From contig NZ_CP118976.1 of the NCBI RefSeq assembly GCF_029024945.1, positions 1,364,001 to 1,428,000 of the forward strand: a stretch of DNA of 64,000 nucleotides. Direction: 5' to 3'. This document shows, in pieces, positions 25,965 through 34,367 of the stretch. Below the pieces are notes generated by a model. It was not told the DNA's origin and ran no database searches. It worked only from the letters and a program-made list of their open reading frames with translations. Position 1 is the first letter of the stretch. Each line of letters begins with the position of its first letter. The stretch is from Staphylococcus succinus (GTDB lineage: Bacteria > Bacillota > Bacilli > Staphylococcales > Staphylococcaceae). Both the position numbers and the translations under genes were made by a program.

Positions 25965-26507
25965 ATGAACTTATACGAAAAAACAATACATAAAAATTCT
26001 ATTTACAACGGTGCCATTATTGACTTAGAAGTTCATGATGTAGTGTTACCCGATGGTCAGACATCTAAACGAGAATTGGTGTATCATAATGGTGCTGTGG
26101 CTGTATGTGCGATAACACCGAGCAACGAAGTTATCCTTGTAAAACAATTTCGCAAGCCTGCAGAAAAGGTAATGCTAGAAATTCCAGCTGGCAAATTAGA
26201 GCTAAATGAAATTAGAGAAGAGGCAGCCAAACGAGAATTAGAAGAAGAGACTGGGTATATTGCAGAAAATTTAGAGTTAATTACTGAAATGTACGGTTCA
26301 CCTGGATTTTCAAATGAAAAAATATCTATTTATTTAGCAAAAGATTTAAAAAAAGGCGAAATGAATTTAGATGATGATGAATTCATAGAACTTGAATTTT
26401 ATCACTTAAAAGATATAAATAAGTTATTACAAAGCCAGGAATTAGAAGATGCTAAGACGATTATTGCCTTACAACATCTATTACTTAATTATAATCATTA
26501 CAATTAA
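25965..26507 (+). CDS. nudF: Nudix hydrolase, probable ADP-ribose pyrophosphatase
   Basis: The Nudix box G-x5-E-x7-REL-x-EE-x-G is complete in GKLELN...REEAAKRELEEETGY (about residues 74-96). The protein (180 residues) has the ADP-ribose pyrophosphatase arrangement with VVLPDG upstream and MYGSPGFSNEK downstream of the box. ATG 25965 is used since AAAAGGA at 25947-25953 lies 11 nt before it; the GTG at 25956 is too close. It sits upstream of fur, as in other staphylococci. ADP-ribose specificity is inferred. Confidence 0.87.
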   Translation: MNLYEKTIHKNSIYNGAIIDLEVHDVVLPDGQTSKRELVYHNGAVAVCAITPSNEVILVKQFRKPAEKVMLEIPAGKLELNEIREEAAKRELEEETGYIAENLELITEMYGSPGFSNEKISIYLAKDLKKGEMNLDDDEFIELEFYHLKDINKLLQSQELEDAKTIIALQHLLLNYNHYN

Positions 26508-26580
26508 GGTGCCGAACATACTTGCGTATTTTATCAATTACTGGTATTTTATATATAAATCATTATGTAAATTAAAATGA

Positions 26581-26595
26581 TTATAATTATTAGTA
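26581..26595 (+). promoter_or_regulatory. Candidate PerR/Fur-type box in front of fur
   Basis: TTATAATTATTAGTA matches 13 of 15 positions of the PerR box TTATAATNATTATAA. The shifted window TGATTATAATTATTA matches 13 of 15 of the Fur box. It lies just before the ribosome site. PerR control of fur is established in S. aureus, so PerR is the favoured regulator. Confidence 0.5.
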
Positions 26596-26611
26596 GGGGA
26601 GTGAGGCTTCC

Positions 26612-27058
26612 GTGGAAGAACGATTAAATCGCGTGAAGCAACAATTACAACAATCATCTTATAAATTAACGCCACAGCGTGAGGCGACTTTGAGAGTTCT
26701 AATTGAAAATGAAAAAGACCATTTAAGCGCTGAAGACGTCTATTTAAAAGTTAAAGATAAGGCGCCGGAAATCGGACTAGCTACTGTTTATCGTACACTA
26801 GAATTGTTAGCAGAATTGAAAGTAGTAGATAAAATTAATTTCGGAGATGGTGTAGCTCGCTTTGATTTACGTAAAGAAGGTGCAAAGCATTTCCATCATC
26901 ATCTTGTATGTATGGAATGTGGCAAAGTAGATGAAATAGAAGAAGATTTATTGCCTAAGGTCGAAGATAAAGTTGAACATGATTTTAACTTTAGAATATT
27001 AGATCATCGTCTTACGTTTCATGGCGTATGTTCAGATTGCCAAGCCAAAGGTAAATAA
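26612..27058 (+). CDS. fur: Ferric uptake regulator Fur
   Basis: Iron-dependent dimeric repressor of iron acquisition genes. The winged helix contains YKLTPQREATLRVL and IGLATVYRTLELL. The metal-binding region KHFHHHLVCMECGKVDEIEEDLL and second C-x2-C (GVCSDCQAKGK) identify it among Fur/PerR/Zur paralogues; MEERLNRVKQQLQQSSYKLTPQRE is the staphylococcal Fur N-terminus. The start is GTG 26612, 5 nt after GTGAGG. Length is 148 residues. It is followed by xerD. Confidence 0.95.
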   Translation: MEERLNRVKQQLQQSSYKLTPQREATLRVLIENEKDHLSAEDVYLKVKDKAPEIGLATVYRTLELLAELKVVDKINFGDGVARFDLRKEGAKHFHHHLVCMECGKVDEIEEDLLPKVEDKVEHDFNFRILDHRLTFHGVCSDCQAKGK

Positions 27059-27098
27059 TCACAGAAATTCATACGCTTTTATAAATAGAGGTGGTTAA

Positions 27099-27986
27099 AT
27101 GGATACGATTATTGATGAATTTTTAAAATTCATTCAGCTAGAAAAAGGATTAAGTGCTAATACTATCGGGGCTTATAGAAGAGATCTACGCAAATACGAA
27201 ACATTTTTAGCAGACCAAAAAATAAGTCACATAGATTTTGTTGATAGACAAATGATTCAGCAATGTCTAGGTCATTTGCACGACGAAGGCGCTTCTGCAA
27301 AATCTTTAGCACGTTTTATCTCTACAGTTCGAAATTTTCATCAATTTGCTTTACGTGAAAAATACGCTGCTAAAGATCCAACAGTATTAATAGAAACGCC
27401 GAAGTATGATAGGAAATTACCTGATGTATTAGAAATAAATGAAGTTATTGATTTATTAGAAACACCTAATCTTTCAAAAAACAATGGTTATAGAGACCGC
27501 ACAATGCTAGAATTATTATATGCAACAGGTATGCGTGTATCAGAACTGATACAAATTGAGCTAGAGGATGTAAATCTTATCATGGGCTTTGTTAAGGTAT
27601 TTGGTAAAGGTAATAAAGAACGTATTGTCCCACTTGGTGATGCGGTCATTGAATACTTAACTCTGTACATGGAAAATATACGCCCCCAATTATTGAAACA
27701 CACTGTAACCAATGTATTATTTTTAAATATGCATGGTAAACCATTATCCAGACAAGCAATCTGGAAAATGATTAAACAGTATGGTATCAAGGCTAATATT
27801 AACAAAACTTTAACACCACATACATTAAGGCATTCATTTGCCACGCACTTACTTGAGAATGGTGCTGATTTACGTGCTGTACAAGAAATGCTTGGACATT
27901 CTGACATTTCAACTACACAATTATACACGCACGTTTCTAAATCACAAATTCGCAAAATGTATAATGAATTTCATCCACGTGCATAA
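27099..27986 (+). CDS. xerD: Site-specific tyrosine recombinase XerD
   Basis: With XerC it resolves chromosome dimers at dif. The N-terminal SAM-like core-binding domain spans about residues 1-90 (LEKGLSANTIGAYRRDLRKYETF). The catalytic set is R in ATGMRVSELI, K in GKGNKERIVPLG, H-x2-R in HTLRHSFATHLLENGADLR, H in LGHSDIST and Y in TQLYTHVS. At 295 residues it is the normal length. Location next to fur matches staphylococci and Bacillus. Confidence 0.95.
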   Translation: MDTIIDEFLKFIQLEKGLSANTIGAYRRDLRKYETFLADQKISHIDFVDRQMIQQCLGHLHDEGASAKSLARFISTVRNFHQFALREKYAAKDPTVLIETPKYDRKLPDVLEINEVIDLLETPNLSKNNGYRDRTMLELLYATGMRVSELIQIELEDVNLIMGFVKVFGKGNKERIVPLGDAVIEYLTLYMENIRPQLLKHTVTNVLFLNMHGKPLSRQAIWKMIKQYGIKANINKTLTPHTLRHSFATHLLENGADLRAVQEMLGHSDISTTQLYTHVSKSQIRKMYNEFHPRA

Positions 27987-28030
27987 ACACAGACAAGTTT
28001 ATTCGGCGAATAGCTTGTCTGTGTTTTTGT
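27985..28030 (+). terminator. Terminator of xerD
   Basis: AAACACAGACAAG pairs with CTTGTCTGTGTTT, followed by TT and further T-rich sequence. The stem begins at the xerD stop codon. Confidence 0.88.
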
Positions 28031-28093
28031 GTTTTTAAGATGTTCGAGGTAATTGTATGGTTAATAATTACAATGTTAATTGTTGGTAGATAT

Positions 28094-28597
28094 TTATCTT
28101 TTTGCGCGTCGATTATTTAATGCTTGTTGGCGGGCCTGATGTACTTCAGTTCGATCCCTTTCTAGATGATGATTGACAATATAACTATCTTCAACTTTGA
28201 TAGGGACTAATGTAAAGTCAGGATAGCGTTCTAATACAGATTGTTTCATAGTCTTAGTTAAAGGTAATTGAATTGGCAGAAATGGATTTCCCTTTTCAAC
28301 AGCTGTTATTAGTGTTTGAATTACTTTCTCATAAGCGTCTATTTGGATGCCTAGGTGATGAGTGATGGTACTATGGTTAATCACACGTAACGCTTTATTA
28401 AAAGATCTGACTGCACCGACATTATTTTCACGACGATAGTGATAACAACCTGTAGCCAGTAAAATTAAACTGACGACAGCATCATCTTTACTATAATAAG
28501 GGTTCTCTTTCCATGCCTCTTCTAAAATATCATGGCATAGAAAGTAGTGTTGCTTGGTATGAAATTGATAATAAAATTCTTGTAATGCATTTTCCAT
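28094..28597 (-). CDS. DUF309 family protein (YpuF-like)
   Basis: An all-helical 167-residue protein. The DUF309 signature is HYFLCHDILEEAWKENPYYSKDDAVVSLILLATGCYHYRRENNVGA-like (about residues 16-62), with conserved H-x2-LE-x2-W and GCYHYRR. Function is unknown. In Bacillus subtilis the relative ypuF lies next to scpA/scpB. Here it is divergent from scpA, sharing a 94-nt control region with a perfect palindrome. GGAGCGG precedes the ATG. Confidence 0.82.
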   Translation of the reverse strand: MENALQEFYYQFHTKQHYFLCHDILEEAWKENPYYSKDDAVVSLILLATGCYHYRRENNVGAVRSFNKALRVINHSTITHHLGIQIDAYEKVIQTLITAVEKGNPFLPIQLPLTKTMKQSVLERYPDFTLVPIKVEDSYIVNHHLERDRTEVHQARQQALNNRRAKR

Positions 28598-28621
28598 AAT
28601 AAAAACCGCTCCAAATTTAAA

Positions 28622-28636
28622 TGTTTACTGTAAACA
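28622..28636. promoter_or_regulatory. Perfect palindrome in the scpA promoter spacer
   Basis: TGTTTACTGTAAACA has 7-bp exact arms around one T. It fills the spacer between a weak TTAAAT (28617-28622) and the extended -10 TGCTATAAT (TATAAT at 28640-28645). This is a repressor-like position affecting scpA and perhaps the divergent DUF309 gene. No regulator is identified. Confidence 0.55.
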
Positions 28637-28691
28637 TGCTATAATATTTTAGTGAAATACGCACTTAACTTGCAATATGAGGTAGATAAAT

Positions 28692-29426
28692 ATGTACGAA
28701 GTAAAACTAGATGCTTTTAATGGTCCTTTAGACTTATTATTGCATCTCATACAAAAAATTGAAATTGATATTTATGATATCCCGATGAAATCTTTAACTG
28801 AACAATATATGCAATATATTCACGCCATGAATCAATTAGAGATTAATGTTGCCAGTGAATATTTAGTTATGGCCTCAGAATTACTTATGATTAAAAGTAA
28901 AATGCTATTACCGCAATCAGATGAAGTGGATGAATTAGATGATGATCCACGTGATGATTTAGTTGGAAGGTTAATCGAATATCAAAACTACAAAGCATAC
29001 ACAGAAATATTGAATGATAAAAAATCCGAACGCGCCAACTATTATTCAAAGCACCCAACGGATTTAACACATTTAGAATCTAATGAAACTTGGAATCCCG
29101 ACAATACTATTGATTTAACTGAATTAATCATCGCATATCAAAAAGTGAAAAACCGCGTTGACTTTAATACCCCAAAAACTGTGGACATACGTAAAGAAAC
29201 TTTTACAATACAACAAGCAACCTCACAAGTTAATGACCGTTTACAACAACATGATTCGTTCAATTTTTTTAGTTTGTTCAATTTTACTGAACCTATAGAA
29301 ATGGTGGTTACGCATTTCTTAGCGATTTTAGAAATGTCTAAATCAGGGGTTGTTAACATTGAACAACTGAAAAGTTTTGATGATATCAATATATTAAGAG
29401 GAGTAAACTATGGCATTGAACTATAA
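28692..29426 (+). CDS. scpA: Segregation and condensation protein A (kleisin)
   Basis: Kleisin subunit linking the SMC heads, required for chromosome compaction and segregation. The N-terminus YEVKLDAFNGPLDLLLHLIQKIEIDIYDIPMKSLTEQY is the kleisin signature that binds the SMC neck. The C-terminal winged helix (VVTHFLAILEMSKSGVVNIEQ) binds the SMC cap. The 244-residue length is normal. It overlaps scpB by 17 nt. Confidence 0.96.
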   Translation: MYEVKLDAFNGPLDLLLHLIQKIEIDIYDIPMKSLTEQYMQYIHAMNQLEINVASEYLVMASELLMIKSKMLLPQSDEVDELDDDPRDDLVGRLIEYQNYKAYTEILNDKKSERANYYSKHPTDLTHLESNETWNPDNTIDLTELIIAYQKVKNRVDFNTPKTVDIRKETFTIQQATSQVNDRLQQHDSFNFFSLFNFTEPIEMVVTHFLAILEMSKSGVVNIEQLKSFDDINILRGVNYGIEL

Positions 29427-29958
29427 CGGTATACTAGAAGCATTACTCTATACAGCCGGTGATGAAGGCTTAGAAGAAAAACAATTACTTGAAATACTAG
29501 AAATAGATCGATCTACGTTGTCACAAATTGTTGCTGAATATGAAGCGGATGGTTTAGTGATTCAACACTTTGGTCAAACTTATGTGTTAACAACTAAGAA
29601 AGAGGCTTCGGACTATATAGAACGTTTAATTGAACAAAAGTCAAAAATGAAATTATCACAAGCAGCAATGGAATCTTTGTCCATTATTGCATATAACCAA
29701 CCTTTATCGAGAAGTGATATAGAAATGATTAGAGGTATAAATTCTGATGGTGCTGTTAAAACATTAATTGCAAGAGGATTAATCGAAGCGAGAGATGAAG
29801 CCGATTCAAGAAGCCAACAACTTTATACTACTGAATTATTTTTAAATGTATTCGGTATTGAACATTTAGATGATTTGCCAACTACTGATGAAGAAGATGA
29901 AGAAATAGAAGCATTTTTCAGTAATTTAGTGAATCAAAAAGGAGAAAATAATGAATAA
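29410..29958 (+). CDS. scpB: Segregation and condensation protein B
   Basis: Dimeric tandem winged-helix protein that wraps the ScpA linker within the SMC complex. GILEALLYTAGDEGLEEKQLLEIL opens domain 1, and LSQAAMESLSIIAYNQPLSRSDIEMIRGINSDGAVKTL is domain 2. An acidic tail (TTDEEDEEIEAFF) follows. At 182 residues it is normal. It overlaps scpA and, by 8 nt, rluB. Confidence 0.95.
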   Translation: MALNYNGILEALLYTAGDEGLEEKQLLEILEIDRSTLSQIVAEYEADGLVIQHFGQTYVLTTKKEASDYIERLIEQKSKMKLSQAAMESLSIIAYNQPLSRSDIEMIRGINSDGAVKTLIARGLIEARDEADSRSQQLYTTELFLNVFGIEHLDDLPTTDEEDEEIEAFFSNLVNQKGENNE

Positions 29959-30688
29959 AGATTTAGAGAGATTACAAAAACGAATTGCAAATAGTGGGTA
30001 TACTTCACGTCGTAAAGCCGAAGCCTTAATTTCAGAAGGTAAGGTAAAAGTAAATGGGTCTGTAGTTACAGAATTAGGTACAAAAGTAAAACCCTCAGAT
30101 AACATTGATGTTGAAGGCATAAGATTAGAGCAAGAAGATAAGATATATATCTTGTTCTACAAACCTTCCCAAGTTATTACTAGCGTATCAGACGATAAAG
30201 GTAGAAAAGTAGTCACTGATTATTTCAAACAAATTAAAACAAGAATTTATCCAGTTGGACGTTTAGACTATGATACATCTGGTTTACTTTTATTAACAAA
30301 TGATGGTGAATTTACAAACCTTATGACACACCCGCGTTATAAAATTAAGAAAAAATATATTGTTAAGCTAAAAGGGTATTTGATGCGTGAGGAAGTTAAA
30401 GCATTAGAACATGGTATCGATTTAGAAGATGGTAAAACACAACCAGCATTAGTTAAAGTGAAAAATCAAGATAAAGATAGAAATACTACACTTGTAGAAA
30501 TTACTATTACAGAAGGACGTAATCGCCAAGTACGTCGTATGTTTGAACATTTTGGTCATGAAGTAACTAAATTACAGCGCATCGAATTTGGTCCATTAGA
30601 TTTAAAAGGGCTTAATGCTGGTGAAGGAAGAGTTTTAACACCTCATGAAGTAAAAGTGATACGTCAATTAGCTGAACACGGTAAATAA
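29951..30688 (+). CDS. rluB: 23S rRNA pseudouridine synthase RluB type
   Basis: The N-terminal S4 RNA-binding domain (LQKRIANSGYTSRRKAEALISEGKVKVNG, about residues 8-36) is followed by the RsuA/RluB catalytic domain with D106 in GRLDYDTSGLLLLTNDGEF. EGRNRQVRRMFEHFGHEV is the C-terminal signature. It probably modifies helix 89/90 region uridines of 23S rRNA; the exact position is inferred from family. At 245 residues it is complete. The ATG overlaps scpB. Confidence 0.9.
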   Translation: MNKDLERLQKRIANSGYTSRRKAEALISEGKVKVNGSVVTELGTKVKPSDNIDVEGIRLEQEDKIYILFYKPSQVITSVSDDKGRKVVTDYFKQIKTRIYPVGRLDYDTSGLLLLTNDGEFTNLMTHPRYKIKKKYIVKLKGYLMREEVKALEHGIDLEDGKTQPALVKVKNQDKDRNTTLVEITITEGRNRQVRRMFEHFGHEVTKLQRIEFGPLDLKGLNAGEGRVLTPHEVKVIRQLAEHGK

Positions 30689-30736
30689 TTGTGAATATTT
30701 TCTAACAATTTTTATAGAATGAGAAAAAATTCACAA
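30689..30736. repeat. Long inverted repeat between rluB and srrA
   Basis: TTGTGAATATTTTCT (30689-30703) and AGAAAAAATTCACAA (30722-30736) are reverse complements at 14 of 15 positions, 18 nt apart. The right arm has no proper T-run behind it, so it is a poor terminator. The ends carry TTGTGAA/TTCACAA half-sites like those of Rex, but with wrong spacing. Confidence 0.5.
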
Positions 30737-30772
30737 ACTTTTCGTGTATAATCACTTTTCTTGTTTAACATA

Positions 30773-30781
30773 TGCTATAAT
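30773..30781 (+). promoter_or_regulatory. Extended -10 promoter of srrAB
   Basis: TGCTATAAT gives a perfect -10 (30776-30781) with the TGn extension. No good -35 is present. A second TATAAT at 30747-30752 could serve as an upstream promoter. Confidence 0.5.
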
Positions 30782-30823
30782 GTGATTGAATTTGAAAGTT
30801 AGCAGTGTGGGAGGTACATATGT

Positions 30824-31549
30824 ATGTCAAATGAAATATTAATCGTAGACGATGAAGATAGAATTAGAAGATTGCTCAAATTATATCTTGAAAGAGAATC
30901 TTTTGAAATACACGAAGCAAGAGACGGTAAAGAAGCCTTTAAAATGGCGATGGAACATGATTATTCATGTATATTACTAGATCTGATGCTTCCTGAAATG
31001 GATGGTATCGTAGTCGCATCTCGTTTAAGAGAGCATAAAGAAACACCAATAATCATGCTTACTGCTAAAGGTGAAGAAACTAACCGTGTAGAAGGATTTG
31101 AATCTGGTGCTGATGATTATATTGTGAAACCTTTTTCTCCTCGTGAGGTCGTATTACGTGTTAAAGCACTCTTGCGACGTACACAAGTTGCTCATACAGA
31201 ACAGAGTGAACCACATACACGTGATTTAATAGAATTTGATCACCTTGTTATTGATAACGATGCACATAGGGTATTAGCAGATGGAAATCAAGTCAATTTG
31301 ACACCAAAAGAATATGAACTTTTAATTTTTCTAGCCAAAACGCCAAACAAAGTTTTTGATCGCGAACAACTATTAAAGAAAGTCTGGCATTATGAATTCT
31401 ATGGTGACTTGCGTACCGTAGATACTCATGTTAAACGTTTAAGAGAGAAGCTTAATCGTGTGTCTGAAGAAGCGGCTTACATGATTCAAACCGTGTGGGG
31501 TGTCGGTTACAAATTTGAGGTAAAATCTAACGATGAGCCGACTCAATAA
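30824..31549 (+). CDS. srrA: Response regulator SrrA
   Basis: OmpR/PhoB-type regulator responding to impaired respiration, oxygen limitation and nitric oxide; orthologous to Bacillus ResD. Phosphoacceptor D53 sits in ILLDLMLPEMDG, with acidic pocket DDED at residues 9-12 and K in DDYIVKPFSP. The C-terminal winged helix ends RTVDTHVKRLREKLNR...IQTVWGVGYKF. GTGGGAGGT at 30807-30815 serves ATG 30824; an out-of-frame ATG at 30820 encodes only four residues. It overlaps srrB by 17 nt. Confidence 0.95.
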   Translation: MSNEILIVDDEDRIRRLLKLYLERESFEIHEARDGKEAFKMAMEHDYSCILLDLMLPEMDGIVVASRLREHKETPIIMLTAKGEETNRVEGFESGADDYIVKPFSPREVVLRVKALLRRTQVAHTEQSEPHTRDLIEFDHLVIDNDAHRVLADGNQVNLTPKEYELLIFLAKTPNKVFDREQLLKKVWHYEFYGDLRTVDTHVKRLREKLNRVSEEAAYMIQTVWGVGYKFEVKSNDEPTQ

Positions 31550-33299
31550 TGTAGTTATAAAACTGTGGTTAACTATTATTTTTATAGTAACGACAGTTTT
31601 AATTTTACTTAGCGCAACGCTAGTTACGTTTATACAGTCTTATTTTACGCAAGAAACCGAAGACTCTTTACTTAAAGATGCTAAACGGATTAGCCAATTA
31701 GTTGCAACATCAGATAACAAAGCCACAGCAGTTGAACATAGTCGGAAACTTATCGAAGGACCAGTCGGTTTGATTATTATGAATGACAAACATATGCCCA
31801 ATAATAATCAAGATGTGACTAAGAGAAAAATGTTCAAAGAAATCAAATCGAACAAGGATTACAATCGCGTATTTGATGAAGGCAAGCAAATTTCAGAACA
31901 CGTGCCAGTTAGTGTCAATGGGCAGCAACGTACTTATGTGCTCATTGGTTATCCTTCAAAAAATTTAAATGCAAATAACGAGAAAGGCAACAACTATAGC
32001 GGAGTGTTTATATATCAAGATTTAAAAACGCTCGAAGATACAAATAATCTCATTACAATTATTATTTTAGTCATTGCAATTATATCTTTAGCAATAACAA
32101 CTGTATTTGCCTTTTTCTTATCTTCTAGGATTACTAAGCCTTTACGTAATTTAAGAACACAAGCTTTGAAAGTTTCAAAAGGCGATTATTCACAAATCGT
32201 TCCAGTAAATTCTCGGGATGAAATCGGTGAATTATCTCGCGCTTTTAATACAATGAGCTCAGAAATACAACAACATATAGATGCACTATCTTCTTCCAAA
32301 AATATTCGAGATAGTTTGATTAATTCAATGGTTGAAGGGGTATTAGGCTTTAATGATAAAAAAGAGATTATCCTTTCTAATGACATGGCTCAAAATATTA
32401 TTCAAATACTTGATGATTATTCTTTAGATAAATTAGATAGACAAAAAGAGTTAACGTTTAAAGATCAAAAAACACAATTTGAAGAATATGAAATAAATAC
32501 ACGTTACTTTGTAATCATAACGAGTTACATTGAACAAATTCAACCAGATGGCACCAGTGGTATTGTTGCAGTAATACGTGATATGACAAATGAACATAAC
32601 ATGGATCAGATGAAAAAAGATTTCATTGCGAATGTGTCACATGAACTTCGCACGCCTATTTCTTTACTACAAGGATATACAGAATCAATTGTAGATGGCA
32701 TTGTAACAGAACCCGATGAAATACATGAATCATTGTCTATTGTCTTAGATGAAACGAAACGTCTTAATAGATTGGTAAATGAATTGCTCAATGTTGCTCG
32801 TATGGATGCTGAGGGCCTAACAGTCGATAAAAAAGTACAGCCAATTGATAGACTATTGAATAAAATGCAACTCAAATATCAAAAACTAGCCTTAGATTTG
32901 GAATTAAGTATTGATTTAAATCCAAATACAGACGGTGAACTTTGGTTTTATGATTCGGATAGAATAGAGCAAGTGTTAACTAATCTAATCGATAACGCTA
33001 CAAGATATACAGACCCTGGAGATTCGATTACTATTAGTTGTGGTGAAACGGACACCGAAAACATCTTATACATCACTGATACAGGTAGTGGCATTGCACC
33101 TGAACATTTACAACAAGTTTTTGATCGCTTTTACAAAGTAGATGCTTCACGTAAAAGAGGTAAACAAGGAACTGGGTTAGGTCTATTCATTTGTCGCATG
33201 ATTATAGATGGTCACGATGGTAGCATCGATGTTAAAAGTGAACTTAGTAAGGGCACTCAATTTATCATTAAATTGCCTAAAGTCAATACAGATAAATAA
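31533..33299 (+). CDS. srrB: Sensor histidine kinase SrrB
   Basis: Membrane kinase partner of SrrA, equivalent to ResE. Transmembrane segments lie at about residues 10-34 and 172-197, enclosing an extracellular sensor domain. HAMP (SSRITKPLRNLRTQALKVSKGDY), a PAS-like region, HisKA with H370 in FIANVSHELRTP, and HATPase_c (NLIDNATRY, DTGSGIAPEHL, GTGLGLFICRMI) follow. The 588-residue length is close to S. aureus SrrB. A terminator follows the gene. Confidence 0.95.
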   Translation: MSRLNNVVIKLWLTIIFIVTTVLILLSATLVTFIQSYFTQETEDSLLKDAKRISQLVATSDNKATAVEHSRKLIEGPVGLIIMNDKHMPNNNQDVTKRKMFKEIKSNKDYNRVFDEGKQISEHVPVSVNGQQRTYVLIGYPSKNLNANNEKGNNYSGVFIYQDLKTLEDTNNLITIIILVIAIISLAITTVFAFFLSSRITKPLRNLRTQALKVSKGDYSQIVPVNSRDEIGELSRAFNTMSSEIQQHIDALSSSKNIRDSLINSMVEGVLGFNDKKEIILSNDMAQNIIQILDDYSLDKLDRQKELTFKDQKTQFEEYEINTRYFVIITSYIEQIQPDGTSGIVAVIRDMTNEHNMDQMKKDFIANVSHELRTPISLLQGYTESIVDGIVTEPDEIHESLSIVLDETKRLNRLVNELLNVARMDAEGLTVDKKVQPIDRLLNKMQLKYQKLALDLELSIDLNPNTDGELWFYDSDRIEQVLTNLIDNATRYTDPGDSITISCGETDTENILYITDTGSGIAPEHLQQVFDRFYKVDASRKRGKQGTGLGLFICRMIIDGHDGSIDVKSELSKGTQFIIKLPKVNTDK

Positions 33300-33312
33300 C
33301 AGTTTATACGCT

Positions 33313-33367
33313 AAACAGCACTAAAGGTATTGGTAAACTCACCCAGACCTTTGGTGCTGTTTTTATT
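33313..33367 (+). terminator. Terminator of srrAB
   Basis: AACAGCACTAAAGGT pairs with ACCTTTGGTGCTGTT (one G-U/mismatch step) around an about 18-nt loop, followed by TTTATT. Confidence 0.82.
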
Positions 33368-33525
33368 GTGATATCATAATGGACGCTATGCTTTAATTCG
33401 TTAGCACTTAGTTGAACGTCATATGTCTCTTTTGTTTTCTATGTTTGATTATATATATTTAGAGCAATTCTATTGTTTTTACCTGAGTATTAAGCTATGA
33501 TATATTTATAAAATTTATAATATTC

Positions 33526-33652
33526 GTCTTCGGGGTAGGGTGTAATTCCCAACCGGCAGTAATGAAAGCCTGCGACCCACTTATGTTTCACAAAATGAGT
33601 GGCTGATCTAGTGAGAATCTAGAGCCGACAGTATAGTCTGGATGGGAGAAGA
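33526..33652 (+). ncRNA. FMN riboswitch (RFN element) controlling ribU
   Basis: The conserved blocks appear in order: TCTTCGGGGTAGGGTG, then CCCAACCGGCAGTAATG, AAAGCCTGCGACCC, a variable stem, GTGAGAATCTAGAGCCGAC, AGTATAGTCTGGATG and GGGAGAAGAT. This is the six-helix FMN aptamer. Downstream, CCTCC (33681-33685) can pair with GGAGG (33654-33658), or with the ribU ribosome site GGAAGGAG (33705-33712). There is no T-run, so control is probably at translation. It represses the riboflavin importer when FMN is plentiful. Confidence 0.93.
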
Positions 33653-33722
33653 TGGAGGGTTGTTTGTTATGCGGTTAAATCCTCCTATTCTGTGTAAGAT
33701 GAATGGAAGGAGATAATTGAAT

Positions 33723-34268
33723 ATGCAACAACAAAACAAACGACTTATTACAATAAGCATGTTGAGTGCTGTAGCTTTTATATTGATGTTTATAAAATTC
33801 CCAATACCTTTTTTACCACCTTATTTAACATTAGATTTTAGTGATGTGCCAGCGCTATTGGCTACTTTTACTTTAGGACCGGTAGCAGGTATTATAGTGG
33901 AATTTATTAAAAACTTATTGAACTTTTTATTTAATGTAGGTGACCCAGTAGGTCCAATAGCTAACTTCTTAGCTGCAACCAGCTTCTTGATTACTGCTTA
34001 TTTCGTAACTAAACAAAAACATAATTTGAAATCTTTAATAACAGGTTTAACTGTGGCTACGTTAGTAATGACCATCGTATTAAGTATTTTAAACTATTTT
34101 GTATTATTACCGTTATATGGCATGATAATGAATTTATCCCATGTCGTTGAAAATATTAAAATAGTAATTGTTTCAGGTGTAATACCATTTAATATCATTA
34201 AAGGCGCTATTATTTCGTTCATATTTATTATTTTATATAGACGATTAAAAAATGTATTACCAAAATAA
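33723..34268 (+). CDS. ribU: Riboflavin ECF transporter substrate-binding component RibU
   Basis: Integral membrane S-component that binds riboflavin and works with the shared EcfA-EcfA'-EcfT module encoded elsewhere. It has about six hydrophobic helices in 181 residues. The opening ISMLSAVAFILMFIKFPIPFLPPYLTLDFSDVPALL and GPVAGIIVEFIKNLLNFL are the RibU signature. ATG 33723 is chosen with GGAAGGAG at 33705-33712 at 10 nt; TTG 33717 in the same frame is an alternative. The riboswitch upstream supports the substrate assignment. Confidence 0.93.
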   Translation: MQQQNKRLITISMLSAVAFILMFIKFPIPFLPPYLTLDFSDVPALLATFTLGPVAGIIVEFIKNLLNFLFNVGDPVGPIANFLAATSFLITAYFVTKQKHNLKSLITGLTVATLVMTIVLSILNYFVLLPLYGMIMNLSHVVENIKIVIVSGVIPFNIIKGAIISFIFIILYRRLKNVLPK

Positions 34269-34297
34269 ATTAGCATACATCAGCGCTATCAATAACA

Positions 34298-34346
34298 AAA
34301 ATAGAAGCAGCACTTTAGCATTTATGTTAAAGTGCTGCTTCTATTT
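34298..34346 (+). terminator. Terminator of ribU
   Basis: AAATAGAAGCAGCACTTTA pairs with TAAAGTGCTGCTTCTATTT perfectly around a loop of about 10 nt. The T-run is modest but the stem is very stable. Confidence 0.87.
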
Positions 34347-34367
34347 ATTTATAAATAAAAATTAGCA

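Noticed and set aside
27488..27955. 155-residue minus-strand frame within xerD
   Set aside because: Fully antisense to conserved XerD catalytic motifs; composition is that of a shadow frame.
30689..30736. Rex operator upstream of srrA
   Set aside because: The two TTGTGAA-type halves are 34 nt apart rather than 4; a canonical Rex site is not present.
30820..30834. ATG four bases before the srrA start
   Set aside because: Out of frame and stops after four codons; the spacing favours ATG 30824.
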